Counted from the first letter of the stretch, positions 7,300-16,569 are shown. The stretch: DNA of 32,905 nt from Kiloniellaceae bacterium (GCA_021776215.1 JAJFGI010000197.1:1-32905); one strand, 5' to 3'. Notes: a model not told the origin generated them from the sequence alone. Translations and numbers: made by a program.

Positions 7300-8487
7300 A
7301 TGGCAGACATAGAGATCTACACCAAACAGTGGTGCCCTTATTGTGCGAAAGCCAAGGCCTTGCTGAAGTCGAAAGAACTCACCTACCGAGAGATCGACAT
7401 CACGTCCGACACCGACCGCGGGCAGGAAATGATCGAGCGCTCGCAGCGGCGTACCGTGCCGCAGATCTTCATCGAGGACCAGTCCATCGGCGGATATGAC
7501 GATCTCGCGCATCTGAATGCGACGGGCGACCTAGACCGCTTGCTGAAAATCGAGACCAGGGGCGAGATAAGCAAAGTCTATGATGTGGCGGTGATCGGGG
7601 CGGGACCGGCCGGCATGTCGGCGGCCATCTACGCGACCCGGAAAAACCTCTCCACCATCGTTCTCGCATTCGATCTCGGCGGCCAGATGGGCACGACCTA
7701 CGAGATCGCCAACTATCCCGGTTTTCAGATGGTAACCGGCCCGGATCTTGTGCAGCAATTCTCCGACCATGCCGACCAATACGGGATCGAAAAGCTGGTC
7801 GGCGAACGGGTAACCGGCATTGAACTCGATGGTCGCTGCAAGCTGGTCAGAACCAGTTCGGGTCGGGAGATTCGCGCCAGTGCCGTCATCATTGCGAGCG
7901 GCGCCTTCAAGCGGAAGCTCGATATCCCCGGCGAGACTGAGCTGCAAGGCAAGGGGGTCGTCTATTGCTCGACCTGCGACGGACCGCTGTTCAAGGACAT
8001 GACCATCGCCATCGTCGGCGGTGGCAACTCCGGCCTCGAGGCGGCGATTGAGATGGACGGAATCGCCGAGAAAATCTATCTCGTCTCCGTCGGGGATTGG
8101 ACCGGCGACGAAATCCTCCAGGACAAAGCAGCTGCGGCTAAGCGCGTGGAGGCCCTGAAATTCCATCAACCCATGGAGATCCATGGCACCGACAAAGTCA
8201 GCAGCCTCACGGTGAAGAACGCCCAGACAGGCGAAACCCGGCAGCTCGAGGTCGACGGGGTTTTCATAGAGATCGGACTCTTTCCCAACTCGGACTTCGT
8301 TCTCGATCTCGTGGGGACCAACGATCGCGGTGAGATCAAGGTCGATCGCCACAGCGGGACGGGGGTCCGTGGGATATTTGCCGCCGGCGACGTGACCGAC
8401 AATAGAGAAAAGCAGATCGTGGTTTCGGCCGGCGAGGGTGCGCGCGCCGCCCTGGCAGCGTTCGAATATCTGGTACGTCAAGTCTAG
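7300..8487 (+). CDS. Glutaredoxin-AhpF-type reductase fusion flavoprotein
   Basis: 395 residues. Residues 1-85 are a glutaredoxin with dithiol C12-P-Y-C15 and the cis-proline motif TVP at 52-54. Residues 94-395 are a thioredoxin-reductase fold: FAD motif GAGPAG at 100-105, redox pair C223-S-T-C226-D, nucleotide motif GGGNSG at 240-245, and the terminal FAD motif GIFAAGDVTD. GLFPNSDF and DEILQDK resemble AhpF rather than TrxB, and the TrxB HRR NADPH signature is absent, so NADH use is possible (inference). The fusion probably passes electrons from the flavin centre to the attached glutaredoxin and then to disulfides or peroxiredoxins. No ahpC neighbours it. The ATG at 7300 gives a complete glutaredoxin; no clear Shine-Dalgarno was seen. 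Confidence 0.92.
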   Translation: MADIEIYTKQWCPYCAKAKALLKSKELTYREIDITSDTDRGQEMIERSQRRTVPQIFIEDQSIGGYDDLAHLNATGDLDRLLKIETRGEISKVYDVAVIGAGPAGMSAAIYATRKNLSTIVLAFDLGGQMGTTYEIANYPGFQMVTGPDLVQQFSDHADQYGIEKLVGERVTGIELDGRCKLVRTSSGREIRASAVIIASGAFKRKLDIPGETELQGKGVVYCSTCDGPLFKDMTIAIVGGGNSGLEAAIEMDGIAEKIYLVSVGDWTGDEILQDKAAAAKRVEALKFHQPMEIHGTDKVSSLTVKNAQTGETRQLEVDGVFIEIGLFPNSDFVLDLVGTNDRGEIKVDRHSGTGVRGIFAAGDVTDNREKQIVVSAGEGARAALAAFEYLVRQV

Positions 8488-8613
8488 GCGGCCGCAGATT
8501 TCAAGCTGTGCACGATTGTCATATTCAGTGGATTGATTGCCGCGCATCGGCGCCAACCAGACTTGCCTGCATTTAGACAGGTCGCCGGGCAACCGGAATT
8601 GGGAAAAGTTTTC

Positions 8614-10158
8614 ATGTCTGGCGTGCTTCCAGATCTTGTGATCCAGATATTGACAGTCATGGCGGCGCTGTTCGTCTTCATGGTGGGGGTGGGTATTTTC
8701 GCGATTCTCATCCTCTATATCTGTGACGTCTCCCAAACCAAACACGCGATCCGGCACAACTACCCGGTGTTCGGTCGGTTCCGGCACTTTTTCGAGCACT
8801 TAGGCACTTTTTTTCGCCAGTATTTCTTTGCCATGGACCGTGAGGAGATGCCGTTCAACCGGGAGCAGCGCAATTATGTCTATCGGGCTGCCAAGAACGT
8901 GGATACCACCGTTGCATTCGGCTCGACCCGGGACCTGAATCCGGTCGGCACAGTGATGTTCGTTAACTGCCCGTTCCCGACGCTTGACACCGATGCGGTC
9001 GAGACATCCGCCGTGACCATCGGGCCCTACTGTCCCAACCCTTACACGACACGCAGCCTGTTCAACATCTCAGGTATGAGTTTTGGCGCGATTTCCCACG
9101 CCGCGGTGAAAGCCTTGTCGCATGGCGCCGCCAAGGCGGGTGCCTGGCTCAACACCGGCGAGGGCGGCTTGTCGTCCTATCATCTGGAGGGTGGCTGTGA
9201 CATTGTCTTCCAGATGGGGACGGCCAAATATGGGGCACGCGACGAATCTGGCGACTTATGCGACGACAAGCTGCGCGAAGTTGCAGGTCACGAACAAGTC
9301 AGGATGTTCGAGATCAAGCTGAGTCAGGGTGCCAAGCCCGGGAAAGGCGGCATCCTGCCTGGCTGCAAGGTGACGCCCGAGATTGCCAAGATCCGCGGCA
9401 TTCCCGTTGGCCAAGACTCGATCAGTCCAAACCGGCACCCGGAAGTCGATTCAGCCAGTGAACTGCTGGACCTGATCGACCGCATTCGCACCGTCACGGG
9501 CAAGCCGGTTGGGTTCAAGGCGGTGATTGGCGCTTACGGTTGGTTGGACGACCTGTTCGCGGAGATCCACCTCCGTGGAATAGAGTCGGCACCGGACTTC
9601 ATAACCATCGACAGTGCCGACGGTGGTACGGGTGCGGCGCCGAGCAGCCTGATCGACTATGTTGGATTGCCAATCTCGCAAAGCCTGCCAATAGTAGTCG
9701 ACAAGTTGGTGGGGCACGGCTTACGGGAACGGGTCAAAGTCATCGCTTCGGGGAAGTTGGTCACACCGGCGGAGGTAGCCTGGGCACTCTGCGTCGGCGC
9801 CGATTTCTGCGTGTCGGCGCGAGGATTTATGTTTGCGCTCGGCTGCATTCAGGCGCTTCAGTGCAACAAGAATACTTGTCCGACCGGCATCACCACCCAT
9901 AATCGCCGGCTCCAAAGGGGCCTCGATCCAGCGGACAAGGCGGTAAGGGTCCAACATTATATCGAGAACATGGTGCACGAGATCGGCGTGATCGCCCATT
10001 CCTGTGGTGTACACGAGCCACGATTTCTGCGCCGCTACCATGCAAGCATCATGGTTCACGACGGACGAGTGTGTCCGATTAGCGAGATTCACCCTGACAT
10101 GGCACCTGGCTCTGCCGTTGTCTCGCATGCGTCCGTCAGTGTCGAGGCCCCGCAGTGA
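8614..10158 (+). CDS. Membrane-anchored FMN-binding glutamate synthase-family protein
   Basis: About 514 residues from the ATG at 8614 (the frame is open from 8533). An N-terminal membrane helix (about 8-36) is followed by a GltS-type FMN barrel: FNISGMSFGAISHAAVKAL, NTGEGG, the FMN/phosphate loop DSADGGTGAAP, and the cysteine cluster GCIQALQCNKNTCPTG that ligates a 3Fe-4S centre in glutamate synthases. There is no glutaminase domain and no GltD partner, so it is not an ordinary glutamate synthase; this standalone subfamily has no settled physiological reaction that I know of. Its TGA overlaps the aldehyde dehydrogenase GTG by 4 nt. Confidence 0.88.
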   Translation: MSGVLPDLVIQILTVMAALFVFMVGVGIFAILILYICDVSQTKHAIRHNYPVFGRFRHFFEHLGTFFRQYFFAMDREEMPFNREQRNYVYRAAKNVDTTVAFGSTRDLNPVGTVMFVNCPFPTLDTDAVETSAVTIGPYCPNPYTTRSLFNISGMSFGAISHAAVKALSHGAAKAGAWLNTGEGGLSSYHLEGGCDIVFQMGTAKYGARDESGDLCDDKLREVAGHEQVRMFEIKLSQGAKPGKGGILPGCKVTPEIAKIRGIPVGQDSISPNRHPEVDSASELLDLIDRIRTVTGKPVGFKAVIGAYGWLDDLFAEIHLRGIESAPDFITIDSADGGTGAAPSSLIDYVGLPISQSLPIVVDKLVGHGLRERVKVIASGKLVTPAEVAWALCVGADFCVSARGFMFALGCIQALQCNKNTCPTGITTHNRRLQRGLDPADKAVRVQHYIENMVHEIGVIAHSCGVHEPRFLRRYHASIMVHDGRVCPISEIHPDMAPGSAVVSHASVSVEAPQ

Positions 10159-11603
10159 GCGAAGCTGGACCCACGAAGAGTGTTGCGGAACGAACAGGGG
10201 GTGCAGGCGCAGGTATGCTGATGGTAACCGCGCCCTTCGATGGATCGTTAATCGCCGAGGTCCCGGTCGCGGGCTCTACCGTGGTCGAGGAAAAACTTGC
10301 CGCGGCGGCGGCTCTTCATAGAGATCGCGATGGATGGCTAAGCGTGGCCGAAAGGACCGAGATCCTGCGCCGCGCGGCAGCGCTTATGAGCGACCGGGCC
10401 GAGGCGCTGGCCGTCGAGGCGGCACGGGAGGGCGGCAAGCCGTTGATCGACTCGCGCATCGAGGTGGAGCGCGCCATCGATTGCCTCCAAATCTGCATCG
10501 AATCGCTGCGGACCGAACCCGGCCGCGTTATTCCCATGAACGTCAACGTGGCGTCCGCGCGTCGCGTCGCGTTCACCCGGAAGGAGCCGATCGGCGTCGT
10601 GGTCGCGGTCAGCGCCTTCAACCATCCGCTGAACCTGATCGCCCACCAGGTGGCCCCCGCGGTGGCCGCGGGATGCCCGGTAATCGTCAAACCGGCCGAG
10701 GACACGCCCCTATCCTGCTTGCGGTTCGTTGAAATCTTGCGCGAGGCTGGGCTGCCCGAGGCCTGGTGTGTGCCGCTCGTCATCGAGGATCGCGCGGTCG
10801 CCGAGAAGTTAGTCACGGATCCGCGCGTGGCGTTTTTCAGCTTCATCGGCAGCCCCGGTGTTGGCTGGTCCCTGCGTTCGAAGCTGGCGCCGGGCACTCG
10901 TTGTGCACTGGAACATGGCGGTGCTGCGCCCATGATCCTAAACGACGACGCTGACCTGGACCGGGCGCTTCCGGCGATCCTCAAAGGCGGGTTCTATCAT
11001 GCGGGTCAGGTCTGCGTGTCCGTGCAGCGGATCTTTGCCCATGAAAGGATCGCACGCAGCTTCGCCAAACGGCTTGCACAACAAGCCAGTCGATTGAAAG
11101 TCGGCGATCCGACCGATGTCGCGACGATAATCGGCCCGTTGATCCGTCGGAGCGAGGTCCAGCGCGTACATGAATGGGTTGAAGAGGCGCGCGCGGCCGG
11201 AACCGAAGTGCTGACGGGCGGCGCGCCACTGTCGGAATCCTGTTACGCGCCGACGGTGCTCTACGATCCCCCCGCTGGGGTCAGAGTATCGACCGAGGAG
11301 GTGTTTGGCCCCGTTGTCTGTGTCTATCCCTTCGCCGAACTCGACGAGGCCATAGCTCGCGCCAATTCTTTGCCGTATGCCTTCCAGGCCGCGATCTTCG
11401 CCCGCGACTTGGATGTGGCCATGCGAGTTTGTACGCGGCTCGACGCCTCGGCGGTGATGATCAACGACCACACGGCGTTTCGGGTCGATTGGATGCCGTT
11501 CGCCGGTTTGAGGCAGTCCGGACTCGGCGTCGGCGGTATCCCGCATACCCTGCACGATATGCAGATAGAAAAGATGACGGTGATCCACTCCCCGGAATTG
11601 TGA
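10155..11603 (+). CDS. Aldehyde dehydrogenase superfamily protein with altered catalytic-Glu motif
   Basis: 482 residues; NAD(P)-dependent oxidation of an unknown aldehyde. Visible family features: IGVVVAVSAFNHPLNL and VIVKPAEDTPLSC (cofactor binding), the general-base glutamate in LEHGG, the nucleophilic cysteine in GQVCVSVQR, and EEVFGPVVCVYPF. The usual ELGGK appears as EHGGA. Start: the GTG at 10155 overlaps the previous stop (GTGA), with GAGG at 10144-10147; an ATG at 10215 is possible but loses this coupling. It lies between the FMN protein and a ThDP decarboxylase-type enzyme, so it may oxidise an aldehyde produced by the latter (inference). Confidence 0.9.
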   Translation: MSEAGPTKSVAERTGGAGAGMLMVTAPFDGSLIAEVPVAGSTVVEEKLAAAAALHRDRDGWLSVAERTEILRRAAALMSDRAEALAVEAAREGGKPLIDSRIEVERAIDCLQICIESLRTEPGRVIPMNVNVASARRVAFTRKEPIGVVVAVSAFNHPLNLIAHQVAPAVAAGCPVIVKPAEDTPLSCLRFVEILREAGLPEAWCVPLVIEDRAVAEKLVTDPRVAFFSFIGSPGVGWSLRSKLAPGTRCALEHGGAAPMILNDDADLDRALPAILKGGFYHAGQVCVSVQRIFAHERIARSFAKRLAQQASRLKVGDPTDVATIIGPLIRRSEVQRVHEWVEEARAAGTEVLTGGAPLSESCYAPTVLYDPPAGVRVSTEEVFGPVVCVYPFAELDEAIARANSLPYAFQAAIFARDLDVAMRVCTRLDASAVMINDHTAFRVDWMPFAGLRQSGLGVGGIPHTLHDMQIEKMTVIHSPEL

Positions 11604-11625
11604 GCTACTAAGAAGGAACATGCCA

Positions 11626-13320
11626 ATGGAAATGGCGCCCGATCCGTCCCAGACATCCAAGATCAAGGCCTCGGACCTGTTTGTTCGGTGCCTGGAGGCC
11701 GAGGGCGTCACCCATATCTTTGGCGTCCCCGGTGAAGAGAACGCCGATTTGATGATCTCCCTGCTGGATAGCAGAATCGCGTTCGTGCTCTGCCGCCACG
11801 AGCAGGCTGCCGCCTTCATGGCGGATGCCTACGGCCGGCTCACCGGGAGACCTGGCGTCTGCCTGGCGACGCTGGGTCCCGGCGCGACCAACTTGGTGAC
11901 CGGCATTGCGGACGCGAACATGGACCGCTCTCCCGTCGTGGCGATCATCGGTCAGGCCTCGACCAGCCGACTCCACAAGGAGAGCCACCAAAACATGGAC
12001 GCAATCGCCATGTTCCGGCCGATTTCCAAGTGGGCGCAGTCGATTACCAATGCCCCAATCGTGCCGGAGGTCCTGCGCAAGGCCTTCAAGATTGCCGCGA
12101 TGGAAAAGCCCGGCGCTTGCATCGTCGAATTGCCGGAGGACGTGGCTGAGATGACGGTCACGGGATCACCGATGCCGGTGGAGACGACCCGCCGGCCGGC
12201 CGCCGATCACAAGGCGGTGGCGCGGGCGGTTGACCTGATAGCTGCCGCGAAGAACCCGATCGTTCTCGCCGGCAACGGAGCGGTCCGCAAGCGCGCGGCC
12301 AAGCAGTTGCGGCGCCTAGCGCACAAGGCTGGCATCGGGGTGGTCAGCACCTTCATGGGCAAAGGTGCGGTACCACTCGATGACCCGCACTGCTTGTTCA
12401 CCATCGGACTGCAGGGTGGGGATCATATCAACGGCGCCATCGAGGAAGCCGACACGGTCATCACTGTCGGCTACGACCTGGTCGAATATGCACCCGAATT
12501 CTGGAACAAGGGCGAGCGAAAGACCATTGTCCACATAGATTTCGAACCGGCCGAGATTGATGGCGACTATCTCATCGCCGTGGAGATCGTGTCGGATATT
12601 GCCGATGCGCTCTGGCAGATCAATGAGGAACTTAACCGTCGGTTCAAGGAACAGCTACCGCTGTTCGCAATCAGTGCGCGGGCACACCTGCGCGCCACAA
12701 TCGAAACAGACATCAACGCCGAGGCCGCCGATCAATCTTTTCCGATGAAACCGCAGCGAATCGTGAGCGACCTACGTGCGGCGCTTGGACCCGGTGACAT
12801 TCTGCTCTCGGACGTCGGCGCTCACAAAATGTGGATCGCCCGCTACTATCAATGCTACGAGCCCAACACCTGCCTGATCTCCAATGGTTTCTGTTCGATG
12901 GGCTTCGCGCTGCCGGGCGCGATCGGCGCGAAGATTGCCCATCCAGACCGCCGTGTCGTCGCTGTTTGCGGCGATGCCGGGTTTCTAATGAACGTCCAGG
13001 ACCTGGAAACCGCCGTGCGCCTGAAGCTCAACATCGTCTCCCTGATCTGGGTCGATGGCGAATACGGCCTGATCAAATGGAAACAGCAGAACCAGTTTGA
13101 CGGACGTCACTCCGACCTCGCCTTTGGCAACCCGGATTTCGAGTTGCTTGCCCAGTCGTTCGGAATGTGGGGGCGTACGCTCAATGCGCCAGGCGAACTG
13201 CCGACAGCTCTCGACGAGGCGTTCGCTCAAATTGGTCCGGCGCTGATCGCGGTGCCGGTGGACTACCGCGAGAATCGCAAGCTGACTGAACGACTTGGTA
13301 ACTTGATCTGCCCGATCTGA
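11626..13320 (+). CDS. Acetolactate synthase large-subunit-like ThDP enzyme
   Basis: About 564 residues with the three-domain ThDP decarboxylase fold. Catalytic glutamate E59 is in CRHEQAAAFMADAYGRLTG; GYDLVEYAPEFWN resembles AlsS-type catabolic acetolactate synthases. The ThDP/Mg motif reads GDAGFLMNVQDLETAVRL instead of GDG, with the metal aspartate kept, and ends IWVDGEYGLIKWKQ. No small regulatory subunit is nearby, which favours a catabolic rather than branched-chain biosynthetic role. Start: the AAGGAA at 11613-11618 is too close to the ATG at 11620 but well spaced for the ATG at 11626. The true substrate could be another 2-oxo acid whose aldehyde product feeds the preceding dehydrogenase (inference). 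Confidence 0.88.
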   Translation: MEMAPDPSQTSKIKASDLFVRCLEAEGVTHIFGVPGEENADLMISLLDSRIAFVLCRHEQAAAFMADAYGRLTGRPGVCLATLGPGATNLVTGIADANMDRSPVVAIIGQASTSRLHKESHQNMDAIAMFRPISKWAQSITNAPIVPEVLRKAFKIAAMEKPGACIVELPEDVAEMTVTGSPMPVETTRRPAADHKAVARAVDLIAAAKNPIVLAGNGAVRKRAAKQLRRLAHKAGIGVVSTFMGKGAVPLDDPHCLFTIGLQGGDHINGAIEEADTVITVGYDLVEYAPEFWNKGERKTIVHIDFEPAEIDGDYLIAVEIVSDIADALWQINEELNRRFKEQLPLFAISARAHLRATIETDINAEAADQSFPMKPQRIVSDLRAALGPGDILLSDVGAHKMWIARYYQCYEPNTCLISNGFCSMGFALPGAIGAKIAHPDRRVVAVCGDAGFLMNVQDLETAVRLKLNIVSLIWVDGEYGLIKWKQQNQFDGRHSDLAFGNPDFELLAQSFGMWGRTLNAPGELPTALDEAFAQIGPALIAVPVDYRENRKLTERLGNLICPI

Positions 13321-13508
13321 ATGATCGCCGACTACTGCATCGCCAAGAACACGCATTTTGTGCACGGGTGTATTCCGTTGGGCTAGAACGGCAGGAGCGG
13401 AAAAGCATACTGGTTGCCGGGCAAAAAAAACGCAGGCGACGTCAGTGGGCAGAGCAGTAGACAGCGAACCTGCCGCCTTCATCCGTGGGATGGGACACAT
13501 TGGCTGAC

Positions 13509-14534
13509 ATGGCTTTGGCGGTTGTGCTCTTAGTGATTTCGTTGGGTCTCTCGGGACTTGTCGGATTCGCGGCGCATCGGGCAAGTATTTGCACGGTCAA
13601 GGCCGTTGCCGAGATCCTAACCACCCGCCGCGCGTTTATGCTGGTGAGCTTTGCCAAGACCGCGCTGTGGGTCATGCTCGTCACGCTGGCGCTGAACTGG
13701 CTCGTGCCAACCGCGCGGAGTTCCGGTTGGGAGTTGTCCATCCGGTCCTTGGCCGGCGGGCTTTTGTTTGGGGTTGGTGCTGCCATCAACGGCGGTTGCG
13801 CCTTTTCCACCTTGACGCGGCTCGCCGGTGGCCGTCTGTCAATGCTTCTGTCTCTGGCCGGTTTCTGTCTCGGAGTCGCCGGCCACGTTTTGCTCACCTC
13901 GAATCACCTGGTCCGGGCTCCTACGGCGGCCGCAACTTACCTCGAGCCGCCTGCGCCTTGGACGGTTGCACTTCTAGCGGCTCTTCTTTTGTGGGCAGTT
14001 TGGGAAGGCCCTCGCCTCTGGCGAACCCGTCCGACAGGAACGCCGCTCAGGACACTGGCGTTCGCTGACCGTTACCGCTTGTCGACCGCCGCTTTCTTGA
14101 TGGGTATCAGCAATGCGATCCTCTATGCCTCATACGGCACCTGGGCATATACCAGCATACTAAACAGAGGTGTGAGGGAGGTGCTGGGATCAATCGAAAC
14201 CGTCCAAGCGATCTACTGGTATCTTTTTGCCGCTCTTCTTGCCGGTATGTTTCTGTCTGCCTGGTGCAAGGGGGGCTTTAGGCTCGATTGGCGGCCATCC
14301 CAGAAGTGGCGTTTGTATTTTCTCGGTGGACTGCTGATGGGTCTGGGTGCTGCCATGGTGCCGGGCGGCAACGATGTTTTGATTCTCAACAGTATCCCAG
14401 GTCTCTCGCCCCACGCATTTCCGGCGTACCTAGCCATGATCGTCGGCATTGTCCTTGCCCTGATCATCATGAAGAGAATCAACGGGCAAGTTCCGGCCGT
14501 CGATTGTCGCGGTGATCTATGTACCCGCGACTGA
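13509..14534 (+). CDS. YeeE/YedE-family membrane protein (sulfur-compound transport type)
   Basis: About 341 residues, almost entirely membrane helices (around nine or ten). Conserved cysteines sit in the family positions: RASICTVKAV, GAAINGGCAFSTL and WCKGGFRLD. The glycine-rich motif around the second cysteine, repeated as GLGAAMVPGGND later, is the YeeE/YedE hallmark; characterised relatives import thiosulfate through such cysteines. The start is uncertain: GTG 13485, TTG 13500 and ATG 13509 are all in frame and no ribosome site decides. It is 188 nt after the ThDP enzyme, so co-transcription is possible but not shown. Confidence 0.88.
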   Translation: MALAVVLLVISLGLSGLVGFAAHRASICTVKAVAEILTTRRAFMLVSFAKTALWVMLVTLALNWLVPTARSSGWELSIRSLAGGLLFGVGAAINGGCAFSTLTRLAGGRLSMLLSLAGFCLGVAGHVLLTSNHLVRAPTAAATYLEPPAPWTVALLAALLLWAVWEGPRLWRTRPTGTPLRTLAFADRYRLSTAAFLMGISNAILYASYGTWAYTSILNRGVREVLGSIETVQAIYWYLFAALLAGMFLSAWCKGGFRLDWRPSQKWRLYFLGGLLMGLGAAMVPGGNDVLILNSIPGLSPHAFPAYLAMIVGIVLALIIMKRINGQVPAVDCRGDLCTRD

Positions 14535-14697
14535 CGGCGCTCAGACCCGTCGACCTATTTCGGCCAACCAGGTCCAGGAGTTGGGGGACTTGTGAAACCG
14601 CGTGCAGTCTTTACCCCTGGCAGAGGCAACTGTTGGGCGCGAAAAGGGACTCCGCCAAATCCTAGCCTTCCCGAACGCTGTCAATGGATTATGCGGC

Positions 14698-15612
14698 CTA
14701 AGAGGCGGGGCCCAGCTGGGCTCTCAGATACGCGACGTTGGTGATGAGCCCGGGCAGAAGCCACTGGAAGAGCCTCGACATGTGGATCACTTCGTCGAGC
14801 GGGGCGTCCTTGGCGGCGGCGGCTCTGAGGCTATCGGCCGAGAGCCCGCCGGGATTCGGCAACCGGGTGCCGACTTGCGCCAGGCAACGCTCATGTAAAG
14901 CGGCGCAGATTGCCTCGTGCGCGGCCGTGCCGGCGACTTGCCTAAGGTCGCTCCACGCCGCCGCCCAATAGCTGGGCCAGCGCCCGAAGGCCCGGTAGTC
15001 CGTATTGACGAAGGGAAGCCCAAGCACCCGTTTGACGTCCTCGTAGACCGCGCGTGTTGGCTCGTCGGCATGGTGCGCTTCCATGAGCACGAAGGGCACG
15101 GTGACATCCGGTGCGTGCCGCCCAGCGAAGGCCGGCGCCGTGCCGCTGCCCGCCATGTCGTTCCCCTCGAGGAGGAATCGGACCAGGGTCGCGATGATGA
15201 CGTAGGGCTGATTACCGTGCGAGAAAACGTCGACCATATCCCGGATGTTGCCGATCTCACGCGGCGCATAGCCTGCTTGCGCAAGGCGCGGCGCGATCGC
15301 GGGCGGATTTAGTCCACGGACCGCGTCCTCTGCGAAGACCCGATTCGATTGGAACGCCTCGACGAAGGGTCGACTCCGAACCAGAGGCCGCAGGCCGCGC
15401 CACAGTTCAGCAAAGAAGTGAGGGTAGTGGGCATAGGCCATGGTGACGACCGCCATCCACGGCACCTGTAAATCGCCCCTCATTTCCTCGTACCAAACCT
15501 TGCGCTGACCTTCGACCGCGTACTCCGGTACGGGATAGATCGGCGGTAACGGTTTCGGCTTGAGGCGAGGCAAGGTCGTGCTGTCGGTTGGCCGCCCGTG
15601 CGTATCGGTCAT
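14698..15612 (-). CDS. DehI-type (group I) haloacid dehalogenase family protein
   Basis: 304 residues. The segment around 190-225 (YEDVKRVLGLPFVNTDYRAF, then RWPSYWAAAW) fits my memory of the DehI family. It is echoed by YEEMRGDLQVPWMAVVTMAY at 41-60 followed by HYPHFFAELW, an internal duplication that matches the pseudo-dimeric DehI fold. Group I enzymes hydrolyse D- and L-2-haloacids; many family members lack a proven substrate and I could not place the catalytic aspartate with certainty. Start: GAGGAGG at 15618-15624 lies 5 nt before the ATG at 15612, which is decisive against the earlier in-frame codon at 15651. It stands alone, without transporter or regulator. Confidence 0.72.
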   Translation of the reverse strand: MTDTHGRPTDSTTLPRLKPKPLPPIYPVPEYAVEGQRKVWYEEMRGDLQVPWMAVVTMAYAHYPHFFAELWRGLRPLVRSRPFVEAFQSNRVFAEDAVRGLNPPAIAPRLAQAGYAPREIGNIRDMVDVFSHGNQPYVIIATLVRFLLEGNDMAGSGTAPAFAGRHAPDVTVPFVLMEAHHADEPTRAVYEDVKRVLGLPFVNTDYRAFGRWPSYWAAAWSDLRQVAGTAAHEAICAALHERCLAQVGTRLPNPGGLSADSLRAAAAKDAPLDEVIHMSRLFQWLLPGLITNVAYLRAQLGPAS

Positions 15613-15801
15613 GGATGCCTCCTCAGTCGTTCTTGGCGTGCAAGCCGGCATTGCAGACCGGCCAGGGGGTTTCGGACCGCCGTGGCGCCGGGACTCTATC
15701 GACTCTCTCTGGGAAGCGTAGCCGTCAACCGGGAGCGGTCAAGGCCCAAGCCGGATGCTGTCAGGACGAGATGTATTTTGGCTTGCATCGTGCATTTCGG
15801 A

Positions 15802-16569
15802 TCAGGGCGGGACGGTCTCGGCCAAATATGCCGCGACGGCGGAGGCGGGAATGGCATAGGCCAGGCGCGTCGAGATATACGGAACGCGCCTTGTACTGCC
15901 GAGGCCAAAACTCGCCAGCACACCGATCAGGTGCCCGTCCGTGTCAAAGACCGGTCCGCCAGAGTGCCCGGGCTCGACCACCATCTCGAGCTCGATCGCG
16001 TCGTCGTAACCGTATTCGGCGTATGTGATCCGCTCGGTGCGTCTGGCTTTGGTGACGTATCCGAAGGAAACCACGCCAAGCTCGTTATTCGGGGTCCCGA
16101 TACCCAAGACCGGCTGACCGGCCCGGATCGACCGCGAGTCGGCGCAAATGGCGGCATCAAGGCTCCCGGTCGAATCAATTTTCAGCAGCGCCAGTTCCCG
16201 AGCCGGCGCGACGTCGACGATGGTAGCCTGGTGCACCCGGCCGTCCGTGGTCGTGACCTCGACGGCATAGCGACGATCTTTCGCGATATGCGCCGCGGTC
16301 ACGATAAAGCCCCGCGGGTCGACAATTGTACCGCTGGCACCGTTGACGACGGTCCTGGAAGGCACGTCCCGTCCATGCCCCTTTTCATAGACCAGCACTC
16401 GAACGTAAGCACCGGCGACCCGTCGCGCCAAGTGGCGGTAGCGATCCGAGCCCAGTTCCTGATCGACGCCGTAGGGAAATGACAAGGCGATTGGCATCGG
16501 AACATCCGACGTCGTGCACGCGGTGAGGGGCATGAGCAGCACCAATGCGGTGGCGTGAAGCCCTCTCAT
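15802..16569 (-). CDS. Trypsin-like serine protease, lipoprotein, with Glu in the triad
   Basis: 255 residues. The N-terminus is a lipoprotein signal with lipobox LTAC at 15-18 (C18). The DegP-like protease domain has H94 in VTAAHIA and nucleophile S203 in GHSGGPVFD. The position of the triad aspartate, normally DLALLK, is glutamate: E125 in RELALLKID. Spacing (31 and 78 residues) matches DegP closely, so E125 is the equivalent residue. There is no PDZ domain. The ATG overlaps the stop of the TPR-sulfotransferase gene by 4 nt (ATGA). It may be a weak or specialised periplasmic protease working with that protein's product (inference). Confidence 0.85.
   Translation of the reverse strand: MRGLHATALVLLMPLTACTTSDVPMPIALSFPYGVDQELGSDRYRHLARRVAGAYVRVLVYEKGHGRDVPSRTVVNGASGTIVDPRGFIVTAAHIAKDRRYAVEVTTTDGRVHQATIVDVAPARELALLKIDSTGSLDAAICADSRSIRAGQPVLGIGTPNNELGVVSFGYVTKARRTERITYAEYGYDDAIELEMVVEPGHSGGPVFDTDGHLIGVLASFGLGSTRRVPYISTRLAYAIPASAVAAYLAETVPP

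Noticed and set aside
7531-8799. 422-codon open frame antisense to the glutaredoxin-reductase fusion
   Set aside because: Shadow frame; low-complexity charged product without motifs.
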